Part shown: positions 30,900 to 44,427 of the stretch, one piece after another
How positions within the stretch are numbered: position 1 is the first letter of the stretch
How the letters are laid out: each line of letters opens with the position of its first letter
Source of the DNA: Paragonimus westermani
Taxonomy: Eukaryota > Platyhelminthes > Trematoda > Plagiorchiida > Troglotrematidae
DNA: 64,000 nucleotides
Reading direction: 5' to 3'
Assembly (NCBI GenBank): GCA_008508345.1
Contig: QNGE01000775.1
Span: 125,324-189,323 of the forward strand
Made by a program: the position numbers and the translations under genes
The notes under the pieces: model-generated
Databases searched by the model: none
What the model was told of the DNA's origin: nothing
What the model saw: only the letters and a program-made list of their open reading frames with translations

Positions 30900-32189
30900 G
30901 AGACTTTGACATTCTCTTTCGAAGGGGCGTTATGTCCTCCATAATTCTTATCAGTTTGAGCAAGGTTTAGGACATTGTATGTTTTTGCGTTGTATGAACT
31001 GTTTTGCAATAGTTTTGTTCTAGGAATTAAATAATAAGAAGCAGCATATCTTTCGTCTTCTCAGGAAGACATGCAGGTGTATGACGCTGGATCTATATTG
31101 GTAACCCTCGAAGGAATATCTTCGATATTTTACATGTGCAGCCTATCTGGCTCGCTGGTTCAAGCAACGACCATTGTGCCTACTGTAAACATTGCCCCTG
31201 CTACCTCTTGTGGATGTTGAGATCCATCGGGAAAACCTGTATCCGTCACAGCATTATTGGGCGTAGACCGGAGGTGTCGAGCTTGAGGTCTTCACAAGAC
31301 ATTTGCCTGCCGTCTGCTTGCTGCATGCCATCGCTTGGTTGTTTGTATGCCTGCCGGCCTAAGCGCGCCGATGGCGGTGCACAACACTTCCAGCTTGATA
31401 TCGCGCTCGACGTTTGGATCGTGAACCTTCTTAGCTCCTTCTGCGTATCGGTTTCATTTAGTGCTGTTCAAGACCTACTGTAATGACAGTGGTATTAGTT
31501 AGACTGGTGCATTTGTCAACGTACACGCCCAGATGAGTGCGATCATAAATGATGTGAGGTGATACACGTTTAATGATGTTGCAATATACCAGTTATAAAG
31601 AGATTTCAGAAGAGAGACAAATTCAGGTTTTCGAAAAAGCATTCGGTGAAAGCGTTTATAAAGAGATATTTCTCATTTTCCTTAGAATCTAATACAGAAG
31701 CTGCGTTGTTACACCAATTCACACTTCAAAACGTGATGTCTGACCTGGTTATCAAGGTTATATAGGAAAAGTCAATCTGAACATGGCCAAAGTTGGAAGT
31801 TGAAGGATTCCGCCATTATTTGATGTGAATTTTGTCTGATAAACGTAAAAAAATTCGTGCGGATGAGGGGAGACAGGAAGTCTTGGATTCATGCAGAAAT
31901 ATGGACGGATATCTGGACAGCACCCCGTTGGTTACTTAAAACGACGGAATGCTAAATAATCTCGCGAATCGTCCAACTAATACGGGATTTTGAGTGTCCA
32001 GTCGTTATGGAATGTTGTCTCGTGTTAGGCATATTTGCGGAATGAAATGTATAGTGACTAAGTGGACTATGAGGAATAAAAAATAAGTACTTTTTTGGCA
32101 GCACTCTTTGTGTGAAACTAATTTTGTTAGTTAATGGAATATATAGTAGTACCAAGAAGCTGTCAATAAATAAAGCATAAAATCGATCG
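30900..32189. other. Spacer, unassigned
   Basis: A 115-codon plus frame (31136-31483) and short minus frames show no domain. The expected RT of the mag-like element to the right was looked for here on the minus strand and not found. Confidence 0.4.
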
Positions 32190-32939
32190 TTAGCTTTTCT
32201 GGTATATAATTACTATCGGAGTTTGAAATTGACCTCCTTTACATAGCCCATATATTGCTCTTGCCTTGACACACCAACCAAGGTTTTCCTGGGACGCATC
32301 ACCGAGATTCGTCTCCAAATTCCCTGTCAGATTGTGGCGAACATTATCCGGTTTCTGGTCTGTTGGAGTGATTTCTGCCTTCACACTTCCACATAATTGA
32401 CCGAGTGGCATATCCAGAAGTTCAAGATACTAAATCCAGTCCAAATCCAGAGGATTCCATTTCACAAATCCGATAAGATGGGCTGTGCCACTTGTATGAA
32501 CAGCGCAACGCTCGATATCACGGAACAACTCAACAATCAGTGTCAAGTTTCTTCAAGATGTTTCCTGAGCTTAATGGTATGTTTTCTCGTACATCGGATG
32601 ACCCATGCATTTCCACATTCTTCGCGAAATCAGTGTGATGTCGCAACCAATGTCCATCTGTGACGTGCCGGATTTCCGTTAATTCTCACTAACGAATAAT
32701 TTCGGCGTGCGATGAGGTTGAGATTCGAGGTGGCCAAAACGGAGTCCATCTTTGCGCTTCTTTTTTATTCTCTCCGGTGGTACTTTGAAAGCGATGGCGG
32801 ACTTTTGAGTGGCGAGGCGGATCAGAAGCACGTCTCGTTGTGTCCGAATCAAATGCATTTTTGACACTTGTGGTGTTTTAATGGGTAGAAACGCAAATAA
32901 TGCCAACCACCTCATCGGCAACACGCATTTGCGGGCTTT
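32190..32939 (-). pseudogene. mag-like nucleocapsid, protease and RT start
   Basis: One minus frame gives CCR, a stop, then GGWHYLRFYPLKHHKCQKC, another stop, and FGHNETC, which are the two knuckles with the lineage's GxWHY signature. It continues NLNLIARRNYSLVRINGNP and shifts to IGCDITLISRRMWKCMG, where the catalytic box reads MDIGCD instead of D-T-G-C-D, so the Asp-Thr pair is damaged. ELLDMPLGQLCGSVKAEI closes the protease. LGDASQENLGWCVKARA and a short tail belong to the pre-RT segment. Confidence 0.75.
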
Positions 32940-33480
32940 GATTAGGGCTCTACACCATGTTCAGTTAGATGACCGCTACGAAGTGGCGTGTATTATAGGT
33001 ACCTCCGACTGTTCACTCATGGCTTTGCCATGTTTCAGAGTGATGGAGCGTTGGCACTCGGCTGTCACATACAGTAGTGTTGTGTCATGCTCTCCTTCGA
33101 ACTTGTGTAGAATTCGGGTAAGGATATCAACATCTCGGAATGTCCGCAGCCTGAGCGCTCCACGCCCTCCGTTCACCACACTTGCGTAGTTTAAAAAACA
33201 CCATGTTCATTTTCCAACAGCTTGAAGCATTGCAGAAAGGTGGTGGAAGAGAATGGCTGCTCTCCTAAAATATTCGTCGATTCCTTCATTATTCCTCCAA
33301 ACGTGAGGTCACAAGGTTCGTTTTGAGAAAATGGAGTCAATACGCTTAAAATGCTCTGTCGTAATCAGTCCCCGAAGAAGCAGTTGCACCTGTTAGGCAT
33401 CATCCATGTCAGTCACCTCCACTCAGAGAGCATTTTCTTATCGGCTGAAGCAATATTCAAAAGTCAGTTTGACTTCAACA
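32940..33480 (-). pseudogene. mag-like gag remnant
   Basis: Minus frames read QVQLLLRGLITTEHFKRIDS, then CDLTFGGIMKESTNILGEQP, FLQCFKLLENEHGVF, and in the frame 32976-33179 FRDVDILTRILHKFEGEH and TAECQRSITLKHGKAM. These correspond to the family's LLLRKLGxxEH, IFGEQ, and IRTRLL...LxxLKH blocks, the same ones seen in element A. Stops and shifts show a dead copy. Confidence 0.7.
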
Positions 33481-36400
33481 TCATAAACAAATTCAGGGAC
33501 ACTGATATTGGTGTCCACCGTTGCACGCAGTTTGAAGTCTGGATTTGTCAACGTCATGGATAAGTGGTTTGTCAATGTTTTGACCAACTTTGGCTCATCT
33601 ACACTGGATTTTGCCCGTTGCTGCTACCTTACATCTTCCACCCTAATTGTCGTTGTTTGCTCAAGTAATTTAACTAGTACCGTGAAAGTATTGGATGCCC
33701 CTATTATGACGCACTCAGTTGTTAGACCCAAACCGTAAGAATAAAAGTCATGGCGTTGTGAGCCTACAGAGCGGATGGTACGAGGGTTATTTATTCGGAA
33801 AACCAATACATGGGCTATGCACTTCAACATGACTACAAACAAAAAACACCTGCATACCACATTGGTTTCAGAACATCAAGGTTGCTGTAGTCACCAATGC
33901 CCAGGGCCTTTATGGAGCAAGAACCATTTCATGCGATGCTGCACTCCAATGCTTCTTCTTTTATCTTTCCCGCGGCCACTTCGATGTCAGAATCCATGCT
34001 GCTGCCTCATTACTGAATAGTGATGGTGTGAGCTGCATATTGCAATCCCTCAACTTCACTACACTGCTACACAGAACAGCCAAGGTGGCCAAAAATTAGA
34101 TGTGCTCGTTTACGCTTTCATTCTGTCTTCACATCACACGTAGTCATGACGTCGGGCTGAATCTTACAATCACAGTGCATTTGGACTGCAGTGCAACATT
34201 TCACAGATAGTGTTTCATCCTAGACTCATGTCTCATGGGACGGCTAATGTGTCTTAGCAGACGCCACCATTTCGGACATTCGGACCATTCAAAATTAAGT
34301 GACAGTTCGATATGGATTGTTAGGTTGCATGCCAATGGCAATGTACCTCAAGTTCACAACCAAACCATTCATCTTTTGCCTTTATCCAAAGGTATACACT
34401 GTGCATACAGTCGACTTTATATTCAGTCGGCTAGTGCACATGAAAAACGTTAAGGTTTGACAGAAGCTGACTTATCCGGTGTTGCAGCAAGTAGCTGATC
34501 AGACGGACAAAAAGCAGATAGATAAACCGCAGCTGAGAAAGAGGACTGCAAATATACCACTGCCTGACTTGCCAGTCTCTCGCACAAATTATCAAGCTTG
34601 CCATACAATAAACCACATCAGACCAACCAGCTGCTTGGTATATTGTGCGGAACAGGTCAATGATGAGGCCTAATACAGTACATGGTGTATTGACCAGCTA
34701 AAAAAAGGCACGAATAATAAAAAATTTTGTTGCACCATACAAAATATCTTTCAGTGACCGATGAAGGTCGAAACCAAGGCGAACAACCTTGTTAACGTTT
34801 TACTCAGTGTAATGCGCGTAAACACATTCAACAGTCAGTTTAGCAGGAGAAAACTAAGAGTTTAATAGAAATCCGGCGCGAATGATGCGGTAACGAATAC
34901 ATTTACTGGTATTAAGCAACATACAGCTGAATGCTCGTGATAATTCTGGAAACTGGATAATCTTCGCAGAGAAGCAGTGTGAGAATCAGTGCTAAAAATA
35001 TTATCAATCATGAAATGTAGGGATGGCGTTAGAAAACTGCAGGAGTATCACAGGTAATGAAAGTTATCTAAAACTAATTTACAGGGCATAGCAACTCAGG
35101 ACATTCGCCATTGGCTACGATTCTTCACTATGGTCCACAACACCAAATGGCCCAGAAGAAACCCAACAGACTCAAGCTATTTTAACAATTCATGATCTGA
35201 ACGGCCTCACTAACTGCCTGATTAGCTGTCGTTTCACACTTGTCCCAACAAAAAAGAATGGTACATGATATGGTGAACGCTGATTTGATGTCCAAAGACC
35301 TGTCGGAATCCATTGGTTCTTACAATACACGTGTACTATTGTTACGTCAAACGTAATGTACTGATTAACAAAATATCCATATTACTCGGGAATATGGGAA
35401 GAACTAGGAAGAGCAGTTTACTTTTTGGTTTATGATCACCCGATATATGAATTAGATAAACACTTGTTTCATTGTGTTTGCGTGTTATAAAGTTCAGATT
35501 TATCGCGTCCATGTGCAGTATGAACTGCCAATTGTGTCAAACTACTCATGAGTAACATAATTTCAATTCTCGACAGTTTTGATTAATTGAGAAGTCCTAC
35601 CAATGCATATGACAACAGGATGGTTGGACAACTGAGTCCAAGTGTGGATTTAGTCAGCTCTCGGCTTGGGTTTACGGGTTATCCGGTGGAAAAAATCCCG
35701 TGTTGTGGTGAGCTGCCCTTGTGATCAGTTTGAGCGGAACGGAAGACCAGATATGTCACATTTTGGTTTTCGTATGAATCGAAAAACATACACTGCAGTA
35801 GATTGTGAATAACGTTGAATATGTAGTGCACAGCCTAAAACCTCGATTATCCAATAACAGTCAGCCGTTGTTCTAGACATCTGTCCATATGAAAAGTCTC
35901 TGGGTCACAAAATTGAGCTGACAGGACCTACATGGTGTCCTTTATTTAGGTGAACCACAAGCAGAAGAGCTTCCTGTAGATAGCTGTGTATAGCACAGTA
36001 GAAGTGAGGATCCAGTCATTTTCTAAGCGTGATCAATAACGCAATGGTCAACATGACCGCTTTGTCACATTAAGCCACAAAGTTATATTTGAAATCCAAG
36101 CAAAGACGGTCTTGAGAAACGGTAAAATTCTAATGGGGTATTGCTTGTTTAGATGGGCCTACTGACTCTGGCCAACTGCCATCCTGTCCACTCATTATGG
36201 TTTTTATTATTAGCAATACATAGTTTAAGTTCGGCTGGACAATTTTTTTCTATCTACTAGAAATGAGAATTAACTTTCTGGGGAGCTTAAAACATCGTGC
36301 TGACTTGAGTTGACTTGAAGTTATTTGAAACAGAGCTTATTTTTATATACACTATGCTTTCCAGACCGTTGTGCTGAATACTAATGTGAATATACTACCT

Positions 36401-36749
36401 TTAATTGATAATTTAGCTTTAATATATTTATGGAGATAATAAGAATTCAGGAACATGTCTACTGTTAATGGGCACTTGATAATTAACCGGCTACGTATGG
36501 TCTCGTCCGGTACAAATCAGGTGCCTATTCATTCATGCGTTATAAAACTTTTGCCCCCATGCAAGTGAGAAGAAATATCTGTTTACCAGCGGTGTCTTTG
36601 ATCACACCAGGGAGTTTTGAGTTATGGGTTCTAGTTTATCGAGCTTCGGTTTAGCTATAAGGAGACCCCATTCCTAAGCCACGAATATATATTTCACAGT
36701 GCTTTTTGTATGCTTTTTTATCACCTGTCGTGAGCCCTTTGAATAACAG
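33481..36749. other. Spacer; possible gag N-terminus at left
   Basis: The minus strand at 33480-33860 keeps a fairly open frame that could be the N-terminal part of element B gag (VDEPKLVKTLTNHLSM, FKLRATVDTNISVSLNL), but no diagnostic motif is visible. From 33861 to 36749 I see no gene, tRNA or clear repeat. Confidence 0.35.
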
Positions 36750-36820
36750 ATGAGGCAAAATGGAGATACTTTTGACCTAACTGGTTCAAGCAATTGCACT
36801 AACCGTTAGACTAAACTATG
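36750..36820 (-). repeat. tRNA-like sequence, possible SINE head
   Basis: On the minus strand 36797-36817 reads TTAGTCTAACGGTTAGTGC, very close to the A-box/D-arm of tRNA genes such as tRNA-Glu. A degenerate B box may lie about 30 bases on. Structure outside these boxes is not tRNA-like, so it is more likely a decayed SINE or tRNA pseudogene. Confidence 0.35.
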
Positions 36821-39124
36821 GTATAGTGAATTGTGCATGTCGATGAGCGGGTGAAAAGACAGCTAATTTTTACGAACTTCTGGATATCCAAGCAGTTTAA
36901 GAATAGTCTTACTGAACGGGCATGGTTTTACTGGTTATATTGCACCCTATAGTCTAACGAAATAGTTCTGAGAGGCTTTTTCTCAAGTAATGTTGTCTCC
37001 TCAGTTCTCTTTCTGTCTTTTTGAACTTTGATTTGTCGGAAAACGTATACAGCATCGTAACTGTATGACCCTACTTATCTGTGATAGAAATAACCCCGCC
37101 TATTTGTTCGGCTTGTTAGAACAGTATCAGAATTATTTTGAGCCTCTTTGAAGCTTTCAGATGCTGTCGCCTCAATACAACACATCTGGCTACGACGTCG
37201 AAATGGTACTCATAAGGAACTTTGGTGACGGTACACTTGAAATTGAACTCCCATGTATATACAACCGTTTTCCACCCATGAAGGAGAAGGTTTCAAACTC
37301 ACCGTTGATGTCTCATGTGCTATCTGATTTGAAAGAATGGACAAGCAAATATGCGTATGTTTTTTTAGAATGGTCTGGAAATGAGACCGGTGGTTTGATC
37401 AGACTCAGCCAGCTGTTAACCACAGCGATTTTGCTCTCGTCTTATTTCTAAGCAGATTTGGTTACTCTTAATCCACTAGCAGCTTGACAGGTAGCCCAGC
37501 ATGCATCTCGAGAGTGGCCTTGTTCGGGGTTCTTTCGTTTCTTGTATGAGGTTAGAGGGTTTTAACAATTAGCTGCAAGTTGCAGCACCTCAGTACGTTA
37601 CAGTTAATCCCAGGAAAGCTTCCAGTACCTTGTGAGTAATTGTGGATTCTACCGATACAAATTAAGTAGCACTTATAGTTGAGTGCAGTTCTCGTAATCT
37701 AGTAGACATTTAAGTCATCCTTTTACGACAGGAAGACTCGGGTTACTTTTTCATTGGAGCTGATCACTGGTGCGCAATCTTGCTCTGTCCTGGCCTTGCA
37801 CTCCGTCCATCGATCTTGCGATAAAGCGTTGGAGAACAATGATAGATTTATCTTTCTGATTCCCAGGCTAAATTCCAGGTACCAGTTAAGTGATTCCGCC
37901 AGATGTGTCTTTTCAGTGTCTTAAATTTATCCATATGCCCATACTGTGCACGAACACATAGGAAGGGTTTTATGAACGTTATGCAGACGATCTACTCAGT
38001 GTGATTTACAAGTTTTCTACAACACCTTATTCTGATGTTCGGCTGAATGAATTTTTTGTCTAAGTTTTAAGTATGACCTCTTCGAAACGATTGATAATTT
38101 GTTCTTCTTGGACTGGTCTATGATAAATCTTCTTTTTGTCTCGACATCTTCTTGGTTCACAAGCAACCACCTTCTACTATTCATTGACTGTGACCAATTT
38201 ATCGTCATTTCGCATCGGCTTAATTCCATTAACAAAAACCTGTCCATCAGCCGCTGTTGGGCTTTGGACGATCCATTGTCTACATATTCTTATCTTTTGA
38301 GGCTTAGATAGTAAAATCAGTCAGTTTACCCGTCGGAAAACCAGATGAATCCGAATTAGTACCTAAGATTCTGCCTGTATGCGTCCTTAGTTTACAAGCA
38401 CAGTTGAGCGTTAACAATTTTTCGTAGTGCAAGAAAATTATGCACAACCGATTGTACAAGATTTGAAGGAGAAATTCTGAGGAATTTTCTGCTTGTGGAT
38501 ATTAGATTTACAAAAGTTTGCTTCAAGCAGCAAATGTCCGAATCCTATTGACAATGAACGCCGGAGAAACAAGTCTTCATCAGTTTTCATTACATCAGAC
38601 AGCACAGTGCAAACAGTAATCCTTATGACTTACCCACTATTGAAGTGTGCTTTCACGTTTCGTCTACAAAATTACCCTCAACTGCTCTGGTCAGTATCAC
38701 TCCAGAACCTGCACTTACAGCAACCTACACCTTATTAGAAGGGGAAAAACATGCGGCCGAGTAATGCTGAGCATATTCTCAAGTGGCTAGGGCAGGTAGT
38801 AACGCAACACAGTAGGTTGTGTGTCTGACCGTACCACTTTATTAAACCTCTCTTTCTCTGAGGGTTACGTGGTTGCAGTAGTCTCCGATAATTGGTCACC
38901 AAACCGCGCCATTTTAATGCTTTGTATCACACTGAAATGACTGTAACGGTTCTGTAAACACAGTGGTTCTCCATTACAGTTCAGAAGGATAATCCAGGCG
39001 AAAGAGTCGTTTCCAGAATACCTAGTTAACAGACCAAAAATCAAACATAGAACACTAATTCGGGAACGTATGCACGCGTGTGGGCGACATCCGAACCTAA
39101 GGTAACGTACTAATCGAAGAAATA
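36821..39124. other. AT-rich spacer, unassigned
   Basis: Frames at 37161-37451 (plus), 38017-38247 (minus) and 38493-38738 (plus) show no recognisable domain. No repeat structure was seen. Confidence 0.4.
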
Positions 39125-39480
39125 CACGGTCCAGAAAAACCCATTATCAGCAAACACTGGCAGAATTTGGTCGATTTTTAATGGACTACAGACACCTAAG
39201 GGGAGACGTATTAATTACTCACAAAATACTCTACACCTCAAGTCATTCATTGGCACTTCTGTTCTCACCAAATAAGGATGAATATTTAAGAGGTCAGTCG
39301 CCGAAAGTTAGCAGTGGAACAGTCGGATTACTTTGCGAGCAGAAATGTTTTACAATTAATATCTGTTCACACTGGAATGCAATGCTAAATTTTGTGGTTA
39401 CGGCTGAATCAGTTGTGAGTACTACACTGTTACAAGGTCGGCACTTACTCAAAAGACACGGGTCATTATGTATGCATGTG
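39125..39480 (+). pseudogene. LINE C-terminal fragment
   Basis: The plus frame contains YQQTLAEFGRFLMDYRHLRG, DVLITHKILYTSSHSLALLF, SPNKDEYLRGQSPKVSSG and ICSHWNAMLNFVVTAESV. The order RRLRGDLILxxxIL, then a short basic block, then WNALPxxVVxxxSV, is the end of CR1/Jockey-like LINEs. The frame closes at 39483. Upstream RT blocks were not found, so it is a 5'-truncated copy, as is usual for LINEs. Confidence 0.75.
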
Positions 39481-39483
39481 TAA

Positions 39484-40807
39484 ATGAATGTTGATTGTTT
39501 CCAGTGTTCGTTACTGAAATAATTACGGCCAGCTTTTTCATTGGACTGACCTTTTATTCAAGTCTGCTCACATTCTGTCTATATATTACACACCGTCCGA
39601 CAAAATTTTCACCAACCAGAACAGAGACAAGAACACAGAAGCAAAGATATTTTTCACCTCTGTACCATCTTATGAACCTATAAACATATATGACCAGTTG
39701 AGTATGAACGCCTATTAAGTGAATATGAACTATTGTGGTGGATTGTCAGGTCGGAGGTGCGAGTTTTCGAACGCTCGGCCGAATACCTCAACGCCGGGGG
39801 AGGCAAGTTCAAAAGCCTGCCGCGANAATAGAGATTGTGCTTTATTGGACGCCTTCTCGCTACACTATTAATGACACCACATTGTCGTTCCCATTTGAGG
39901 ATTGTAGACATGCAATTTGTGTGCGATCAAGGAACACCTCAACTCTGTGCTACCTGTTACGTGGCACACGATTCATGTTAACCCTTGGTCTTTTCTTTTG
40001 AGTGTGTCTTACAGGTATACTTGAAACATTCATTTTAACACAGGTAATACAGATCTTGCAAAACCAAACACACTCCACGGCCTATGTGAAAAGGGTTTTG
40101 ACAAGCCACTACTGTTTGCTTGACAGTAGGACCCAACCTTCCGTAGTAATTTGCACCAGAAACGTCGATGTAACCAGGTAAATCAAACATTTCTATTACA
40201 CTAACAGCCCCACTGGACTTTATTTAGGGTGCATACTTTTGAAGTATAGATCCATCATGTCGTTTGTCGGCACACACTTGGTAGACGTTGGTCAGTTCTA
40301 CGCTCATGGTTGACCCCAGCTAAATGTGTACAAAAAGGGTCGTTCCGTATGGTCAACTTGTGCAGAATGGCCGCAACAACTCGATTGTTTTGGCATGTCA
40401 CAATATTATATATAGCGTCAAGAAGCTATCAGTGCTCACTCCGTAAGAGTTACTACTAGTACCAAAGTTTTGACAATGTTTTTCGTACATATGAAATTTC
40501 CAACATCCCCGTAGAAATAAAATAGTCCAGCTGCGGCCAAAAGATGTGAGCGAGCATTTAATTAAACATTCTCTTTACATATTATAAAGCAGCGTCCACT
40601 AGAAGCACTTACTAATCCTGATCAACTCGTTCGGCTGAAAGTTCTCTTTATGACAAGAGGCATAAGGTTAGCATATACAACGGTGATACATAGTGCTTTT
40701 GGCCGCCCCGTATGTGGGACGGGTCCAGGAACCTGCATAGACGACTTAAATGTATGCTTACACAGAGACTGACCACACTGAATGATGGCAGCAAGTTGGC
40801 GAAGCCA
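39484..40807. other. Spacer with SINE-like segment and an ambiguous base
   Basis: At 39737-39830 a more GC-rich block with two TTCGAA/TTCAAA words (GAGTTTTCGAACGC, GCAAGTTCAAAAGCC) stands out from the AT-rich surroundings. It may be a tRNA-derived SINE head, but the stems do not fold convincingly. Position 39826 is an N. The rest has no signal. Confidence 0.3.
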
Positions 40808-41450
40808 TCAACATGTTGGGTGAGCCAAGGACAATATCTGCATCACTCGGATGCGGATATGATAACGTAAGTGAACGAAGAATGAGTAATGTTTCAACAT
40901 CGTCACCGTGAGGTAACCGATTATCGACAGTGGAGACATGTGGTGTGAAACTCCGGAACTTAAATTCTTATTGTCGGTTTCCAGTTCGCCCGAAATGACA
41001 AAAGTCGCAAAGTAGTGGCGAAACGCACCACGGGTAAATTCAGTATGTTTCAATCGGAGCAGTTATGCGAACAGGCAAACCGAGTCACCCAATTCCCCTT
41101 ATCGGGATATGTATTCTACACGATAGACTGATTGGATTTGATGCGGAATATTATAGTCAAAATCCGGTAAAGCTATATACCAGCGTTGGAGCATGGCGGT
41201 GTCTGGCTTCTAGAATGATTTTCAAAGAGGGAAAAAAAGACTCAGGTTCTTACAGTTAGGATAAACTGTAAAATTTGAAGCAATACATAGATGTAAAGAT
41301 GAGGAATAACACAGCAAACTGCAGGGCCCTTCTCTGTGTGGCTATTTCCACATTCTGTTTGGCTCGACCGTCAAGAAACGCAAATTGCAAGATGTTCATT
41401 TTGTTCAGGGGCGACTCCAATGCTTGTAGGTGATTCAACGGTAATCCAGA
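40808..41450 (-). pseudogene. Gypsy RNase H remnant
   Basis: The minus frame 40808-41053 reads FRHYFATFVISGELETDNKN, then SPLSIIGYLTVTMLKHYSFF, YHIRIRVMQILSLAHPT. The spacing matches the FHxxLxGxxFxLxTDHKxL, TxxRLQRWALxMLxYxFxIxY and GxADxLSR blocks of gypsy RNase H, with most identities lost. It lies in the right place and strand to continue the RT remnant at 41551-42138. Confidence 0.5.
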
Positions 41451-41550
41451 CGTAGTGTAACTTAAGCGGAAACAATCAGCCAGTCGCTACACTGTTCGTA
41501 ATCACAAGAAGGTGAGATACACCGCCGTACACAGTGTACCCATAGAACAT

Positions 41551-42138
41551 CTAAAGTGACAGATGAATGACTATTCGTTTCCTCGGAATCGCGAAATTGA
41601 ATACGAAGCTAAAGAATTGTTGAAGAGGACTAAAAATGGAACTCAGTTCTGCAAGACTGTCAGAGGATGACATATCAGTAAGTGGAACAAAACAGGAAGG
41701 GTCGGGTTTAAAACCATCCCAGGTCATAGGACTATTAGAAACATCTCTTATCTTGACCTTTAAAACCGTCCTTTGTAAGAATGATTGTAACACAGTTGTA
41801 ACAACGAAGGTGGTTCTAACTTTGTCATGAACACTACGTGTGGGAGAACAAACAATAATGCTGTCCCGGCAGGTTTCAGCTCTATTAATAATTATGGACA
41901 AGAACATTACTGTTACGGTCAGACAGAACAGTTGAAAACTGTACGTATAAAAACCAAACGATGTGTTAGTAGTACCAACTTCGTCAAGTTCAGAATCAGG
42001 AGTGATTTGTAAGTAGGCAGTTTGTGAATCAAGCATTGAGAAGAATGTCTGCCCAAAGTGATGATCATGGCAGCTACATGGAAAATTTGGAACCTGTGCA
42101 GAATGTAGCAGAATAGTCCAGTACTTTCTTACAAACAT
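41551..42138 (-). pseudogene. Gypsy reverse transcriptase remnant, frame open
   Basis: A 195-codon minus frame holds QTFFSMLDSQTAYLQITPDS (motif A, Asp kept), then NTSFGFYTYSFQLFCLTV (NTxxGLYxYxxLPFGV block), CRDSIIVCSPTRSVHDKV where YxDD has become CRDS, GFKPDPSCFVPLTDM and SLAELSSIFSPLQQFFSFV (GFRPDPxK and ELRSFLGLxxYY blocks). Motif order and spacing are those of a gypsy RT through the thumb and connection. The second catalytic Asp is lost, so it cannot be an active polymerase, yet no stop interrupts it. Confidence 0.7.
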
Positions 42139-44427
42139 CAGAAGAGATATTGAATACCACTTCAGGTACAGTTGAGTAATGCAATGTGTTGTCGGTCCTA
42201 CTGCATTTAGGTGATATTTAAACTAATCGGTAATCATGCGCTATTACAACACAGAGACTGGTTTCTTAGGCACAGTTATGTTCCCCGGCCGCTTTTGTTC
42301 GGTGCTTTGTGGTTTTAAGAATCCAGAGAGGACAAGTCTTTTCTTCATGGGGAAGTGACAACTGTACTCTTCTCTTGCACTCTATCGCGGGCACATTTTC
42401 AAATTAAATGTACTCTTTCGACCAGACAGAGTGAAATGATCTGTTTCTTTTGATTTCAATGATTTGTTTCAATAAGTTTGAGAAACTCTCAATTAGAACT
42501 GCTTAACTGTTTCCAATGATCAAAATACTGTGGAAAGGATAGCAAAGACGATGCGTAGCATTCAAATGGAGTTCGACGTAGCCAACAGTGAACTCTCAAT
42601 GAAGTGGAGGGAGTGTACAATTATATTTTATAGGTGCGCTTCAGGAACTTGTCGGCTCTCCGAAACAATTTGATGTAAGTTGCTACGGTTACTGTTAGAC
42701 GCCCCCAGCCACGTTTAGCAATCCAAAGTTTGTGTTTTGTTTGTTAAAATTTACATGGTTATACGCATTTTGGTTTCTGTTCTACTCTACTCCATATCGT
42801 CCGTTTTTGACATAATAGCCAGGAAAATTAATTAGTTACTGGTAACGATTATACATGAAACTACGGTGAGAAAACCACTTTATAAAATCAGTTTTCATGT
42901 ACGGCCCATAGTCTGTTTGTATGTGTGACCAGTTCCGTGAATTCGTTCAAAATCTATACCCGGATTAACTGCTAAGTGTGAGATAGTTTCAGCACATGCT
43001 GGCACAAGTCAGAAGAGGAAACTACGAAATAAAACCATTCCTTGTTTTGTCTACTCAAATGTGTCTTCTAATTTTTTCGCCAAGGACTACCAAATCTCTT
43101 CTAAACAAAAATCTGTCCCTCGTGTACGGTTCATAGTGATTCTAATCGTTTATCTTATGATTTCACTTATCGAAAACTCTTACGGTGTCGAAGCGGGTAC
43201 AATTAGTAAAAGTTGCTGCAATCCGTGTTCTTTGGTGATTCTCAACTGACATAGCCTAATGATATCGGATGGTTCTAGTTTGAAGTGAACACTGATGTAT
43301 ATTAGCACACCCCCAAAATCAAAATGGATCAAAACGTGGCGTTAAATCACCACAACGGTTGTTTCTGTACTCTTACACAGATCTATTGAAAGATGTTTGT
43401 GGGCAGACCGGTTTCAGCAAAGCTCTAACACAACTGGGAAACTCTATGCAACTGCTGGAGTAGCGTAGACGGACAGTAATGGAAAAGCGTATACATTTGC
43501 AGCATTGACCCATCAATATTTTGCAAGTTGATATGACCTCAGTCAAACACACCCTAAGAGTAACTAACGCTGTCTAACAAGGTAATCAGAAGTGAAACAA
43601 AGTCGATTTGACCGACCAATCAGTGATACTTGATTTCACCGTATTGATCTCGAGTGCCAATTAGTACTAGTATTGCACAGTGAGTGCTCTATACTCACGC
43701 GCACAAACACGCACAAAATTAGCTGATACAATAACCAACGAGAAACTCAATCGATAAAACCGTGTCACATCGGTAGCATTTCTTTGTAATCGCATCACCG
43801 GCAACAATTTGGAAGCAATCTGACGGATTCCGGTTCTGCCGAAGGGCATTCGTATTTCGAGTGAGTTTTTGAAACAGCATCATTTGTTTAAAGTGTAACT
43901 TTGATAAGGTTCTGAATTAATTCTAGCATAGTAACTTCGCAATTTTGAAAACTGTTCAGAGACTGTGATTAACCTTTGTGCTTTATCATGTTTGTGAACC
44001 GGAACCACTTGCAATTTCTGGATTTAACCGAGTTTCCCGTCGTAACCTCAGTCAGACCATTTGGTGGACATATAGATGATGACGTTTAGCTACACTATCA
44101 ACGTTACAGTGTACGTTTCGTTGCATTCTTTTCAAAGATCAACTCGTGCAATCATTGAAAAAACTCAGGGCATTCCATTGTGAATGTGTGCACCGAACAT
44201 AAGTTATTAGTTATTGTAGGTTTGTTTAAGTTCTCTTTAAACGGAGATGCTGAAGATATTAGGCTGATTGACAATACACTACAAAAACCTGAGGGATAAC
44301 CTATTCCTTGTTAAAATAAGCCACCACGCACCAAGTAATTCAGCAAAAAACCTAAATCAGATAAATAAGGACAAGAATTCAGACTTTCTTAGCTGTAAAT
44401 TATAGCGTACAATCAGCAACTTACTGC
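42139..44427. other. AT-rich spacer, unassigned
   Basis: No convincing frame, tRNA or repeat was seen. Upstream parts of the gypsy remnant (protease, gag) were looked for on the minus strand without success. Confidence 0.4.

Larger units (their letters stand above)
32190..33480 (-). mobile_element. mag-like Ty3/gypsy remnant (B): gag, nucleocapsid, protease
   Basis: Minus-strand reading from 33480 gives gag, paired zinc knuckles, aspartic protease and the first RT residues, in the same order as element A at 3.8-6.3 kb. It stops at 32190, before the RT palm. Frames change several times and stops are common. Confidence 0.75.

Noticed and set aside
33480..33860. In-frame TGA codons at several positions, suggesting a variant genetic code or mitochondrial insert
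   Set aside because: TAG stops and frameshifts also occur, and the downstream product matches gypsy gag, not a mitochondrial protein.
39826..39826. Ambiguous base N
   Set aside because: A single undetermined base; no sign of a scaffold gap or biological feature.
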